Below, piece after piece: positions 23,085 through 33,879 of a DNA stretch of 64,000 bases. The stretch comes from Undaria pinnatifida (taxonomy: Eukaryota; Sar; Phaeophyceae; Laminariales; Alariaceae). The notes below the pieces were generated by a model that was not told where the DNA came from, searched no databases, and was given only the letters and a program-made list of their open reading frames with translations. Numbering within the stretch: the stretch's first letter is position 1; each line of letters begins with the position of its first letter. The position numbers and the translations under genes were made by a program. Location: the NCBI GenBank assembly GCA_012845835.1, contig JABAKD010000030.1, positions 12,193,580-12,257,579 on the forward strand, in the 5' to 3' direction.

Positions 23085-23595
23085 TAAAAATAAAAAATGC
23101 ACTGCAGCTGTGAGATCGAAGATTTTGTCGGCACTCATCTTTTCAAGCTGTGTGTGATACTCCGATCGCGCGTATTAAGGGTTGTGTGTCCTCATTAATG
23201 ATATAGGTCGGCGACTCCCCTTGGAACTACAGTGTAGCTATCAGGGCCAACAGGGTGATGTTAGTCAGTCTGTGCGCGGAAACTATAAAACCCGTTTCTG
23301 AGGGCGACAAGATCTGACAGCTGTGGAAGGAAATGCATCAGTTTATCAAGTGTATGCTGAAAGTCGTACAACCGGTGAGGGGAGGGCGGAGTTTATAAGG
23401 GCGTGGGGGCATGGGTTTGAACAAGAGGGAGCCGGGAGGGGGGGGAGAACGGGCGGAGCAACTCGATCTGTGCGTGGAAACTATAATTCCTTGAAGGGGA
23501 TAGATCTGACGGTTTTGGAAGGTGTGCACCGGTTTATCATGTATATCCGGTAAGTCGTACAACCAGTGAGGAGAGGGCGGGGTACATTGTGAACC
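23085..23595 (-). mobile_element. Poly-C modular element, copy E
   Basis: Inverted relative to copy A. It shows TATTATAAAAATAAAAAATG, then CAGCTGTGAGATCGAAGATT, GGCGACTCCCCTTGGAACTA, two modules and a CAACCAGTGAGGAGAGGGCG spacer. The 5' side ends near 23595. Confidence 0.7.
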
Positions 23596-23806
23596 ATGTC
23601 TTGATCTCGGCCGAGCTCCGTGGCGGTGCTCGGCGCATCAAACGTCGCTGATCGCTGATCTGGCGCAACTTGGCAAGGGATTGCGTTCCGCCTCCATGAG
23701 ACGAGCAGGTCACTTGGAACACCCCAAATTGTTTTACAAATTTTGATATTTTGAGTAATTTATACCAGGTACAATTTTTTGTTCTTGGTTGTTTTGTTCG
23801 TAAAAA

Positions 23807-24055
23807 ATGGCCCGATACCCTCGAGCACTCAATTACCTTCAGCCGCAGCTGCAGCACAGCAGCAGTAGCATCAACCGCCCGGCAGCAGCACAGCAGCAGC
23901 AGCAGCAGCAAGCATTAGCAGCAACATACAGCAGTAGTAGCAGCAGTACACATGTGGATCGGATTAGTGTGGGGTTTGGGGTGCGCGCCGCCTTGCGCCG
24001 TTTCGGCCCCGGATCTCGACGTGGGTGCGTGGGCATGGGTGCACACAAGGGTTAA
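23807..24055 (+). CDS. Candidate Gln/Ser-rich ORF
   Basis: It starts AAAAATGG and reads MARYPRALNYLQPQLQHSS.., with a CAG-encoded Q7 tract and a run of Ser, then a basic C-terminus. It has 82 residues. CAG repeats make false ORFs easily, so low-complexity expansion is an alternative. An overlapping frame (23952-24365) includes EREDRLYFIKNTSRIIFPDG, which also looks coding. I cannot choose between them. Confidence 0.25.
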   Translation: MARYPRALNYLQPQLQHSSSSINRPAAAQQQQQQQALAATYSSSSSSTHVDRISVGFGVRAALRRFGPGSRRGCVGMGAHKG

Positions 24056-24736
24056 TCGGCCTGCCCTCTCCCTCCGCGCGGGCGGCCGCTCGTCGAGGCT
24101 GGAGCGAAAGCGTCTGTGGGCGTGGTTGACCCGGTGGGTTTATTTTTCTCTTGCGGGATTCTTAATAAACGTGTCCGAACGTGAGGACCGTTTGTACTTC
24201 ATCAAAAACACATCCCGTATTATATTTCCGGACGGAGCGGATGCCAGGAGGAGGCTGGGAGGTAGAGCCGAGTGTTGGAACGAGCGCCCCAGGGCACGGC
24301 TTGCATCTCTCCGCGCGGGAGACGGGGCTCCCAGGGACATAGAGCCGGGAAAGCTTGGAAGATGACGCCGAGCGCGGCGAGGGTGGCATGCATCGCGAGC
24401 GCAGCATGCACGCGAGTTTCGACCAGAGGCCAAATATTTTTTGGGGGGGCAAAGTGGAACCAGGAGTAGGAGTCAAGGATATAACTCCTTATTAGCGATA
24501 GCCAAACTAGGGTATATACACGGTTGCTATTGTGGCCAAAATCGGGTACAATTCTATTTCAGCGTTCGCCACGCCCCCCAGGACGCCATCTGATTGGGCG
24601 GGTGGATCGGTTCTAGGTATGTTGCTATTATCGTATACGTATAGTCTACACATATCACACACATACGTTTCTGACAAGATTCATCAAAAGTACTTGTACT
24701 AGTTGCGGGTTCAGGCGGAAATACTAGACTATTCAT

Positions 24737-24849
24737 CTATTTACGGGGGATCATAGTAAATAGGACCTATGGTACAAACAAAAACCAATATATTTCCGTA
24801 TTTTGACTAACAATATTTGGTCCTATTTACTATGGTCCCCCGTAAATAG
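24737..24849. mobile_element. Hairpin MITE with 31-bp inverted arms
   Basis: The left arm begins CTATTTACGGGGGATCATAG. The right arm is its inverse with one mismatch, and the loop is about 51 bp. If the element proper starts at TTTACGG and ends CCGTAAA, it is flanked by TA on both sides, as in Tc1/mariner-type MITEs. There is no ORF. Confidence 0.6.
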
Positions 24850-26145
24850 CTCTACGTTCTACGGGGTTAAACTAGGAATGCATCACGGTTTTTGGTTCCC
24901 CTCAAACACAAACAGTACCAGGCGTTGAGCACTACCTCCAACTCAAGGAAAATCGTACCACGTACGCGAGCGACACATTCCGAAATTGTTGCCGCCAATC
25001 ACTTGATGATATTGTGCAACATCCAAGTGCGACTGGCATTCGCTGGTCAACTCTATTTTGGTTACTACTAAGTGCAAACATATAGTACATACATGTGACG
25101 TACTATATAGTATATATTCATAGCAACGAGCACTATTCCACGTACGGTACACAGCATCCCCTGACCACTAATAATTCGTTTGCGCGTACATCAGTACAAA
25201 CAACGTGCACCCACCGCTGTCACACTGCTGTTGTTTTTCTTTCGTAGCTCTGTGTGTCTTTTGCCTTTACCTCGCTACACCCCCCCCTCCTACTAGCGAG
25301 TTGTGTTTCTTGCTTTGTTTTCTATTTTATTCACTCGTTTTCCTTTCTTCCTTTTTTTGTCTGATTTGTACTGCTGTGCATGAATACCAGTATTATTTAT
25401 GATTGTATTCCTTGGTACGAAGCATGCGGTGTAGGCGGTTTCAGCGAGTTTTGAACGTATGTACATGGGCCTGATACGTATGTACTCCCAACCTCCGATT
25501 TTACTTTTATTTTACACATTTTGTGGCTTTATGACATGACTTGCTTCAGCTATCATATCATATGGTATGAAAACAGACAAGAGCAAAAAAACGCGTTTGC
25601 TTTTTAAGCTGCGCCAAGCGAAGGTCGTAGTAAACGGCATCCACGGAAGGAACCAGTTGTTGCATGCGTTCGCCCCGGTGTCGTATCGGGGGGTCGGCTT
25701 TGTCCCCAATACTCTTGAGAGTAGTATAGGTGGCGTGCAAGACGTACTGTACGTGCTGTTCCTGTGATGCCTGTGCCTGCGATCCTGCTGGTTTGTTTGG
25801 TCGTTTGTCGGTCAACTGGAATGTAGGCACAATGTTTAGTTAACAATCAATTGCGTGTTGTTTCCTGCTTGACATTTGTTCTCCTTGCTGCTGATTGCTG
25901 GATGATCATCTTGTGAAGTGGATTTATTTCGGCTGTAACGATATCCAAGCAAGCAGTTGTACCGATCTCGCACTCGATCGGGACTGAAGTACTGAAGTAC
26001 TGAAGTACTGAAGTATGAAATTGATCCATGTTGAACGACATTGTGCAACTTCTCTAATAATCACAGGCTGGTATATGATGACATGATGACATGATGGTCA
26101 TTAACCTTGCTAAACTTTTCGGTGGTATTTTGCGTTCTCCACGAA
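24850..26145. other. No gene seen
   Basis: A few short ORFs on both strands between 25510 and 26050 overlap each other and lack splice context. A 10-bp tandem (ACTGAAGTACTG type, four units) lies at 25984-26016. Confidence 0.4.
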
Positions 26146-26149
26146 CCCT

Positions 26150-27015
26150 AGCAGAGCCAATGAATCGAGTACCCGGAGGTTGGGTTCCCAGCGTTTGCGG
26201 GGCGGTATCGAAGCGGGGGGTCAAATGAAATGGCGCCGTACCGGGGTTAGGGTATACGAATAAACATCCAGCAATACGAGCGGCCCCGTTTTTTTCAGTT
26301 GTTAGTTGTAGATACATGGAAGGATCATTTCTGAGCCGGGGGTTGGACCCTGTATTCTGTGGCGCTGGCGTTATATCAAACTCAGCTAAGGTTTTCACAC
26401 CATGCGGGAGCTGTGTCGACCAGGGAGAACTCGATTTTCGTCCCCGGTTTGTTGGGGTTGTAGATAACTATTGGGAGGAGTTCTGAAACGTGCATGGGAC
26501 TATTTTATATGTAAATCATCGCCCGTGATGACGATGCCCCTATATGCGAGCCCCATGCAATCAGTGGTGATCCAATATCGTTGGGGTTTCCACATCGTGC
26601 GGAGCGGTGTCGACTCGGAAGAATATCGTTAGCGCTCCCGCGTTGTTGGAGCTTAAGATATTCGCGGAATTTCTCCCCCGTTTGCGACGGAACTGCCTCC
26701 CATTGCTAGGCCCTGCTCGAATCATATTCAGCGATTAGCCAACGGGATTGGGGTTTTCAGACCGTGCGGGGTGGTGTTGACCGGAGAAAACTCTGTTTTC
26801 TTCCCCGGTCGGTCGAAGTTTTAGATGTGTGGAACGACCTCTGGACCGGGGGTGGGACCCTATCCTCTCCTAGGGTGGAGCTGGCCCAATATACGACTCG
26901 CACAGCCAATCAGAGACCGGCCGGTGTGGGGTTTGGATTTCCACACCGTGCGGGGAGGTATCAACCCCGGTGATACCCGTGTTCGTCCCCGGGTTGTGGG
27001 AGTTGTAGATGTATG
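26150..27015. repeat. Degenerate satellite of about 185 bp
   Basis: A landmark of the form TTTCCACACCGTGCGG(G/A)G..GGTGTCGACC..TCCCCGG.TTGTTGGAGTTGTAGAT occurs at about 26390, 26585, 26752 and 26935, with a weaker unit near 26150-26220. Spacing is 168-195 bp. Units also share CAGCCAAT and GGACC(G/C)GGGGG segments. The ORFs here follow the repeat. Confidence 0.7.
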
Positions 27016-27549
27016 TATGGATTCCGATCCCGGGATGGAGGGCCCTATCGTCCCCGGGTTGCGCATATACCATAATGTACGAGCCTTGGCCAATGAGCGA
27101 TCAGTCAGGCGAAAAGGCTTTTTTTTTTTTTTTCGCCTAAACCTCGCGAGCCTGAAGTACTTGACTGCCAAAATCTTAAGGGTTGTTGCGTACTGTATGT
27201 GAGCGATCTACTGTACCATGCATGGTATAACAGAAGCTGGCTCTGTGCGCGCCTCGCAGTGGCGACGAGAACATGCAGAAGACACGGTCAGTCACCTTGC
27301 TGGCCCCGGATTCTTGATTGATCAGTCAAAGCATAATGAGAAACGCACTCAACACGTCTCTCCATGGCCAGACTAAAGGGTTAGGCGTGTGCCCGGATTT
27401 ATCTGATCGAAATCGGATGAAGCTCGGAATCGGATTCACTTAGTTAAGAAACGGCAGAAAGTAATCCATTGCTAGGCTATATCGAACTCTTGGCATTGCC
27501 TCAAATAAGGTGCTACCTTGCCCGACCCGAAACCATTGTATGTATGTTT
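27016..27549. other. No gene seen
   Basis: Non-repetitive spacer between the satellite and the ATT array, apart from a T-run near 27120. No bounded coding frame. Confidence 0.4.
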
Positions 27550-27706
<157 letters not shown>

Positions 27707-27714
27707 TGCTCGTC

Positions 27715-27900
27715 CCATCTATTTTCTTCGCGCCTTTTCTTTCTCCTTCTCCGTCCCTACACGTAACTACTACCAGTAAGCAGGCTCTTTCCTTCCCCCT
27801 TCTTCCCACTACGGTATGTGCCTTCATGTTTATCGCGAGAAGACTTCGGCCATATCAACCTTGTCGGCTCGCATCCTACCCACGCTGCTAGGCTCTCGCG
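27715..27900 (-). mobile_element. SINE body fragment (31.2-kb type)
   Basis: TTCTCCTTCTCCGTCCCTAC, AAGCAGGCTCTTTCC, ACTACGGTATGTGCCTTCAT and TATCGCGAGAAGACTTCGGC follow the order found at 31195-31420. Confidence 0.55.
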
Positions 27901-28059
27901 GCAGTTGTTCCTTCTTATTTTTTAATTTTTGCAAATTCACTCAAAAGTTTGACCCACCACGCATATTTAGAACTCCAGAACCTATTCTTCTTTTATTGAT
28001 AGTACGATGCATGGTATCTAGTATTAGTAGCATTCGAGGGTAACTACTCTGTAATCTAT

Positions 28060-28240
28060 AATGATGTTTTATGATATTCATACACCGCGAGTCGGCGAGG
28101 GACGAAAAATGCTGAATTCTTCTCGCGACAAAAATGAAGGCACGTACGTAGCGTAGTGGGGAGGAGGGAGAACGGCCCACTACTACTTACTGTATGTGAC
28201 ATACACCCCGGATCTGAGTAGTTACTACTGGGAGGGAGGG
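28060..28240 (+). mobile_element. SINE body fragment, opposite orientation
   Basis: It carries GCTGAATTCTTCTCGCGA, GAAGGCACGTACGTAGCGTA, GGGAGGAGGGAGAACGGCCC and CACCCCGGATCTGAGTAGTT, the reverse complement of the 31.2-kb SINE body. It faces the fragment at 27715. Confidence 0.5.
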
Positions 28241-28449
28241 CGAGTAGTGCGAGGATAATAAATGGGATGACCGGGGCGACCGGATTTGCGCTAACATGAA
28301 TAATGCCAACTTCAATATGCGGGGTAATAGAAAGCAACAACGCAACAGCATTGCTTGTATGAACAGTCATAGTTGTTTCAGTATGTCGTAAGTAATGTAC
28401 GACAGACGAACCGGATGGACTCCCCGTCTCCCCGTATGATATGATACAG

Positions 28450-28770
28450 CCGGTCGCCCCGGTGTCGTATAAGGTTATCCTCGAGCCTCGTATAGGTCAG
28501 TTTCGTGAGTTCGAGCCCCCCCGAGTGCATACTCGTATAGTCTAAATGAGTTCGTGGGGACTTTTTCTTGTGCACAAATTGACTTGCGGAAAGCGCGAGA
28601 AAACGTGAGTTAGCAACACTCGATTAAAAATCGACGAGAAGCGGGAGTGCTGATCCCTATGCGCGATAAAAATTGAAGGCAAGAACCGGGGGGAAGAAGG
28701 GAGGACACCTGTGACCATGGCTTGTCCAGAAGCTGGAAAGTAAAAGTGTGCAAAAAAAAAGAGAAAAAAA
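28450..28770 (+). mobile_element. tRNA-headed SINE, copy 2
   Basis: Box A-like TGTCGTATAAG (one mismatch) and box B GTTCGAGCC are followed by the same body as the copy at 15855. The tail is A-rich (AAAAAAAAAGAGAAAAAAA). Identity to copy 1 looks like about 85%. Confidence 0.65.
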
Positions 28771-28859
28771 TGATGCGAGCATTATTGTATTATTAGCAAG
28801 TATTATAGTATTGTTATCAAGTCTTACAAGAGTATTATAAAATATTATATGGTCGAAAC

Positions 28860-28945
28860 CTTGTACGAGGCGGGAGATACACATCACAAATACAGCAGTA
28901 ACATTATTGGCCGTGCAATGCCAAACGCAACCATGGCAATGAGGC
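28860..28945 (-). mobile_element. Long-TIR family fragment
   Basis: The reverse complement reads TTGCGTTTGGCATTGCACGG.. then GTGATGTGTATCTCCCG, matching the block at 12570-12640 of Q1 and parts of 20490-20600. Confidence 0.4.
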
Positions 28946-29531
28946 CATCTCTTATAACACCGTTTTCTGAACCCGAAAATAAATGAAAGTTTTCGGGTTG
29001 CAAAACCGGTTTGCCTATCGTTTACCTAGATAGACCCGAAATTGGTGATTTTTCGGGCTTCCATTTTCGGCTATCGCGTTCGGGAAGGGGTCCTTTTTCG
29101 GATGAAATTCCTCCCAGAAAATGGCATCCGGATCTGTTTTTCGACGTGTCATGGCAGGCAACAAGCGTGGTAACAAGCCGAAAACAGAGTAGTACTGCTG
29201 GTTGTAGTATTAATAATACAAAAGTAGTACAAGACACAAGACACGCTACACGCATCAGAAATATCTATCTGCTGAGCTAGCAACATGTATCATGGCCTTA
29301 CTCGTGGTGCTGCTGCTGTGTCCCGCTACCCACTGGCGCACACCTCGGGCCTGACCACGAGCCGATGGGATCGGATAGTGATGGTGACGACTGTTATACC
29401 AGAGCCTTGCCACTTTTCTCACAGTCAGTCTGTCGCCAATGCACCGTTCGCACCATTCGCACCATTCGACAAACACAAGACACACACACTACTCCAACTT
29501 GTCGAGGACGAGGACAGCCGCCGTCTGCGAC

Positions 29532-29654
29532 ATGTCGTTGTTGATGCACGAGATGGACTGGAGCGAGGGGGGAAACAACCCGCCTCGCGTGAAGCGCACA
29601 CGGCGTGTTTTCCCTCGGCCCACCTACAAAGCTTCATCTGCGTGTGTGCGCTGA
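29532..29654 (+). CDS. Candidate small basic ORF
   Basis: A 40-residue frame, MSLLMHEMDWSEGGNNPPRV, then a basic segment (KRTRRVFPRPTYKAS). It could be the start of a longer spliced gene or a transposon leader. It has no intron evidence and no known domain. Confidence 0.2.
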   Translation: MSLLMHEMDWSEGGNNPPRVKRTRRVFPRPTYKASSACVR

Positions 29655-29859
29655 GATGCTCTGTTCCGGCGAAATCGTGCGAGTACGAAGTCGAGCGATC
29701 GCCATTGTTGATAATTTTTTTACGAGGTCTTTGTTGAAAAAACAGTCTATACAAACGAGGGTTTCATTATAAGGGTTATCGATCCGATTCTGTCTATCTG
29801 ATTCTGCGACCCGAAAATCCATCTCATTTTCGGATTCGGATGCGCTATTGTAGGAGATG

Positions 29860-30200
29860 GCCTGTACATGAAAGCGAAACATAAGAGAGCCAGCACGCCA
29901 GCCGATTTGCATGGAGGAAACAAACGAAAAATAATAAAGAGAAACCCAAAAAACAAAATGGAGACGAAAGAGACAAAATGAACGCACCGGGGGAGGGAAG
30001 AGGTACCCAGGAAACAAAAAAACTGAGTGTAAGAAAAAACACGGCTGGCTCCAACTGGCGTCGGTGCAGCTCTAACTGGATTTCGAATGCAACTGCGACC
30101 CCATAATAAATATATCATAGGCGCGTTGCTGGCTGGACTGTGCCCTAGGTATTGCATCTTACGCCGGCGGTGTTCATATCGCCATCATGGCCTCCATACC
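29860..30200 (-). mobile_element. Long-TIR family copy Q3 (fragment)
   Basis: 30040-30200 matches the Q1 right end (TTCGAATGCAACTGCGACC, GCGTTGCTGG, CGGCGGTGTTCATATCG, CCCCCCAAGA). The adjoining purine-rich 29870-30030 is the inverted pyrimidine unit with GCTGGCTCTC at its far side. Confidence 0.45.
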
Positions 30201-31190
30201 CCCCAAGACTGCGAAAAGATACAATAGCTGTCGCTAAAACGAGCGACAGCTGCTGATGATACATGGAACTGTCGTCAGACGTGGGCGTCCACGGGCCAAA
30301 GTGTCTGCTGTCGCCCTTCTGGCGTTGGCGCACGGACCGAGTTTGGGTCAATCGCCCCCAACGGACGTCTCTCCATGATGACCTACTCTCACCACGAGAC
30401 AGCAGTAGATACACTCAGCGGACACACCCCTAGCGGGCACACACTCTCCATGCCCGCTGTCCGCTGGCCACTATTGTCGCCCGCTGCACCCGTTGTCTGT
30501 GTGCTGCCCGCTGTGTGAGCGCAGTGTGCCGGCTGTGTGAGCGGTGTGTACTGCTGTTTTTGCCCGTGTGGTCTGCTGTGTGTGTTTTGTTGCTCCGTGG
30601 TGGTCTGCTCGAATGTGTTTTGATTCTCCGTGGTGGTCTGCCTACACCTGCAATCTAATGTCAAATGATCCCACACTAAAATCAAGTTTAGTCGAAGACA
30701 CGCACGCAAACTATTTTTTTTTCATGGGAGCCTATATTGCGAGGCCCAAGTGTAGATTAGAAACTCGCTTGTCTAAAATAAAAAAAAAAAGGAAACAGGA
30801 AGGGAAAAGGAAAAGGACAAGGGGACGAAGACAGGGATAAAAAGGGAAGCTGGTGTATTAGCAAGAATCAGAATATCATACCACCGCCGGTACTGCCGCA
30901 GTATATGCCTCCCCCCCCCCAAAGGGGGTTCGACAGGCAATTCAAATACAAAACAAAGTCCCACGAGCAAGCGACAGGCTCTCAATGATGACCGAAACGA
31001 ATCGGATCGAAGTCTGCCGTGTCCTTCCTGTTTCTTCGACCGCGGTTTCTCTACCCCCCCCCCCCCCCCGTCCCTTCGCCCTTAAGCGCCGCATGTGCGG
31101 GCTGCGCGGCGCTCCGAGGCCCTGTTGCCTCCTTCTCGTGTCACCCGGCCGAGAAGCGTTCGGTGCTTCGATGACCTCTTTTATGTTTTT
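30201..31190. other. No gene seen
   Basis: Contains a CGAGCGACAG / CTGTCGCTC hairpin near 30228-30250, repeated CTCCGTGGTGGTCTGC segments (30594-30643) and A-rich, C-run and G-rich patches. No bounded coding frame was found. Confidence 0.35.
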
Positions 31191-31194
31191 TGTT

Positions 31195-31535
31195 CATCTT
31201 GGCACTTTTTGTCATCTTCGCACCTTTTTTGTTCTCCTTCTCCCTCCGTAGACGTAGTAACAGTAACGCAGATACGGGGTGCCGGTCACTAGGCCACTAA
31301 GCAGGCTTTTCTCCCGCCTCTCCACCACGGTACGTGCCTTCATCTCGCGAGACGAATTCAGCACCTTCCCCGGTCTTCTCGCGTTGAATGGTGCTTACCC
31401 ACGCTATAAAGCGCTCTCGGCAGTGTGCCTATTGATAAAAAATAAAAATCTCCGTGCCGAGATTCGAACCCCTGACACACCAACCTTAGCAGTGTTCGAG
31501 GTTAACACTAAGCCAACGTGCGACCGGCTATACAC
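31195..31535 (-). mobile_element. tRNA-headed SINE, second type
   Basis: On the minus strand the head carries perfect polymerase III boxes: box A TGGCTTAGTG (31515-31506) and box B GGTTCGAATC (31470-31461). A T-rich patch and the body shared with 7440, 27715 and 28060 follow. The T-stem and acceptor pairings look poor, so it is SINE-like rather than a working tRNA gene. A poly-C element copy (31545 onward) abuts it. Confidence 0.7.
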
Positions 31536-31544
31536 GATACCGAT

Positions 31545-31850
31545 ATTATAAAACATTGATATACACTCTAGCTGTGAGATCGAATATTTCGTCGAAACTC
31601 ATCTTTGCACGCTGTGTGTGTACTCCGGTCGCGTGTGTTACTGGGTGTGTGTCCTCATTAAGGATATAGGTCGGCGACTCCCCTTGGAACTGGTAGCTTG
31701 TACCAGGGTCAACAGGGTGATATATATCAATATGTGCACAGAAACTATAAGACTCGCGTTCGAGGGGGACAAAATCTGACGGCTGTGGAAGGAATGCATC
31801 AGTTTATCATGTGAACTGGTGGGGGGAGGGCTGGGTTTTTAAGCGTGCCG
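31545..31850 (-). mobile_element. Poly-C modular element, copy F
   Basis: Inverted copy. It shows TATTATAAAACATTGATATA, the CAGCTGTGAGATCGAATATT end block, GGTCGGCGACTCCCCTTGGA and one module ending near GGAATGCATCAGTTTATCAT. It is 5' truncated. Confidence 0.65.
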
Positions 31851-32194
31851 AATATATGATAGCTACTATTAAATATTAAACAGGTGTATGTTCTTGACGT
31901 TAAACTGCTATTTCCACCCATCTACGACATCCAGCACAACGACTGTCAACAGCATGCTGCAGTGGTAGTATCCGTGCCGATGCCGAGCTCTGAGGTCACA
32001 AAAAATGATACGGAGATGCACATTGCAAACACAGATAGATACCGATATTGCTCAACAGGCGGCGGCGGACAGGCCAGGCACGACGAAAGCTCAGTCGCAT
32101 TTTATAAAACTAGCTTAACCCCTTCAGAGCTCCCAAATCCCTCCCCATACTAAGTTCATGTAAATTGTACAACAAAGAGGATTTCTAGTTGTGT

Positions 32195-32345
32195 ATAGGC
32201 GTTAAGTACGCCGACCTATATCATATCCTTGATGAAGACACTCACACACCCAGTAACACGCGCGATCGGAGTATCACATATCATACAGCTTGCACAGATG
32301 AGTTTCGACGAAAGCTTCCATCTCACAGCTACCAGGTATATATAT
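32195..32345 (+). mobile_element. Poly-C family 3' fragment
   Basis: It runs from GCCGACCTATATC through GATCGGAGTATCACAT to GAGTTTCGACGAAAGCTTCC and CTCACAGCT. Everything upstream is missing. A TACCAGGTA motif sits at its 3' edge. Confidence 0.6.
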
Positions 32346-32533
32346 GTTAATTTTATCTGTATGCATCAAATACATCAACCTTGAGTTCAGTCGCATTTGT
32401 GCCGTAATGTCGACATACCCGCATCCGCACAACTGGTATTTGTAACGTATCATGAACAATAGTAATACTTCCAAGTACGCTAATGGTATCGTCTCTGGTG
32501 TATTCTTGGGAGTATTCTTGGGAGTATTATTGG

Positions 32534-33864
32534 TAGAGCTGTGAGTCGGCACGACTTTTTTGAGTCGCCGACTATTAATAGTCATTAGTCGGACTAATAG
32601 TCAGTCGTGAAACGGAGGTGCCGAATTTCCGACTTATTGGCTTTCCTTAACGATAGGAAAGCTTTTTAATGCGGTGTACAGCTTTTAAGGTGAATTGCTG
32701 CGGGCTGCGAATACCCCTCACATGCCCTGTGACGCTACAGCGCACATCGGGAGATCCACACACACGCACACATGGCGGAACAGCCCATTTCTCTCGACGG
32801 TGCCGACGGCGTCAGCCCTGGCGCACCCAATGCCCACGCTGAGGGCGGAGATCCCGTCGGCGACGTTGTGGGTTATCTGCCCGCGGACCACCTTGGCGAG
32901 TGCACGCGACCCCGAAATGGTGCTCTACCGCGTGAAGCATCAGCAGAGGCGCAGCAAGCCGCTCACATCCCACAACCCGCTGTGGACATGGTCTACCTCG
33001 AAGACCCGCTCCGTGGCATAGCCGTGTGCAAGCTTTGGGAGGCGAACGGTGATTTCGCCGATTCCGAGGTTAGGTTCTGGTCCCCTACCCGTTTTAGGCA
33101 GCATCTAGACACGGAGAGGAAAGGGAATCGCGAGGCCCTGAAAGAACATCAGGCGCGTGGGGCGGGCAGCAAAGGCGGAGGCAGTGGCGGGGCCTCGAGC
33201 GAGAAGGATGCGGGGAGCATAATTGCCTACATGGACGGCGTCAAGCCGTTCACGAGCAAGATTATTCGGTTCATCATCGACAGCTCTAGTAATCGATGGT
33301 GCAGAACTTACTTGCGACCGTCGTCGACGCGCGCATTTCGTGCAAGGTTGGGAGAGACGTTAAAAAACGAACAACATCACGGCGGGATCCAAGACATTTT
33401 CTTCTGAGGATAATTTTTGCACCGCTCTCCTGGTGATGAGTTCGCTTTTTCGCTCGTATCCCCGCCAGGTAGTATTGTGGCTCAAACAACGGCTGTCACG
33501 TTCTTCCAGTTCGGGGTAGATTTACCTGGTGCATGCGTTGTACTTGCGTTTTTTGTGCATTTCTTGTGTAAACTGAAGCAAACTGAAGCTTTTTTGTTTT
33601 TTTCGTTTGAAACTTTTGTGAATCTAGGTCATATTTTTTTGCGCCTTTCTTACTTAAAATGAAGCCAAATAGCATGTTTTTTGCCTCCGGCCGTCCCTCC
33701 GGAGGCGCCTCCGGCGAGCCCTCCGGGGGCGCCTTCAGCGGGGCCCCCTCGGCCCGGGGGGGGCTTTTTGGCTCGCTTCCTGACTTTAGTCAGCAAGTCA
33801 GCTTCGCCGGCTAGCGACTACCAAGTAGTTACTAGTCGTGAAATGAAACCGACTCATAGCCCTA
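32534..33864 (+). mobile_element. hAT element 3 with perfect 8-bp TSD
   Basis: The ends are TAGAGCTGTGAGTCGG and, inverted, TAGGGCTATGAGTCGG (14 of 16 match). ATTATTGG flanks both sides (32526-32533 and 33865-33872). An 8-bp TSD and a TAGGG-type terminus are hallmarks of the hAT superfamily. Inside are an ORF (32772-33407) and the GC-rich GGCGCCTCC module (33683-33785). There is no catalytic DDE or dimerisation domain, so it depends on an autonomous partner. Confidence 0.85.
32772..33407 (+). CDS. hAT-element ORF with BED-like segment
   Basis: A 211-residue frame with start context CACACATGG. The leader MAEQPISLDGADGVSP resembles the leaders in hAT 1 and 2. Around residues 75-125 there is a V-x-L-x-D core, CKLW, then SPTRFRQHLDTERKG and EHQ. 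This resembles the second half of a BED zinc finger, but the second Cys of the usual CxxC is Trp and the spacing is loose. A Gly/Ser linker and a basic C-terminus follow. It probably derives from the DNA-binding N-terminus of a transposase. No catalytic residues are present. Confidence 0.5.
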   Translation: MAEQPISLDGADGVSPGAPNAHAEGGDPVGDVVGYLPADHLGECTRPRNGALPREASAEAQQAAHIPQPAVDMVYLEDPLRGIAVCKLWEANGDFADSEVRFWSPTRFRQHLDTERKGNREALKEHQARGAGSKGGGSGGASSEKDAGSIIAYMDGVKPFTSKIIRFIIDSSSNRWCRTYLRPSSTRAFRARLGETLKNEQHHGGIQDIFF

Positions 33865-33879
33865 ATTATTGGAGCCGTG

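Noticed and set aside
31450..31535. Functional tRNA gene on the minus strand
   Set aside because: Box A and box B are perfect, but the T-stem and acceptor stem do not pair and the sequence continues into a repeated body, so it is a SINE head.
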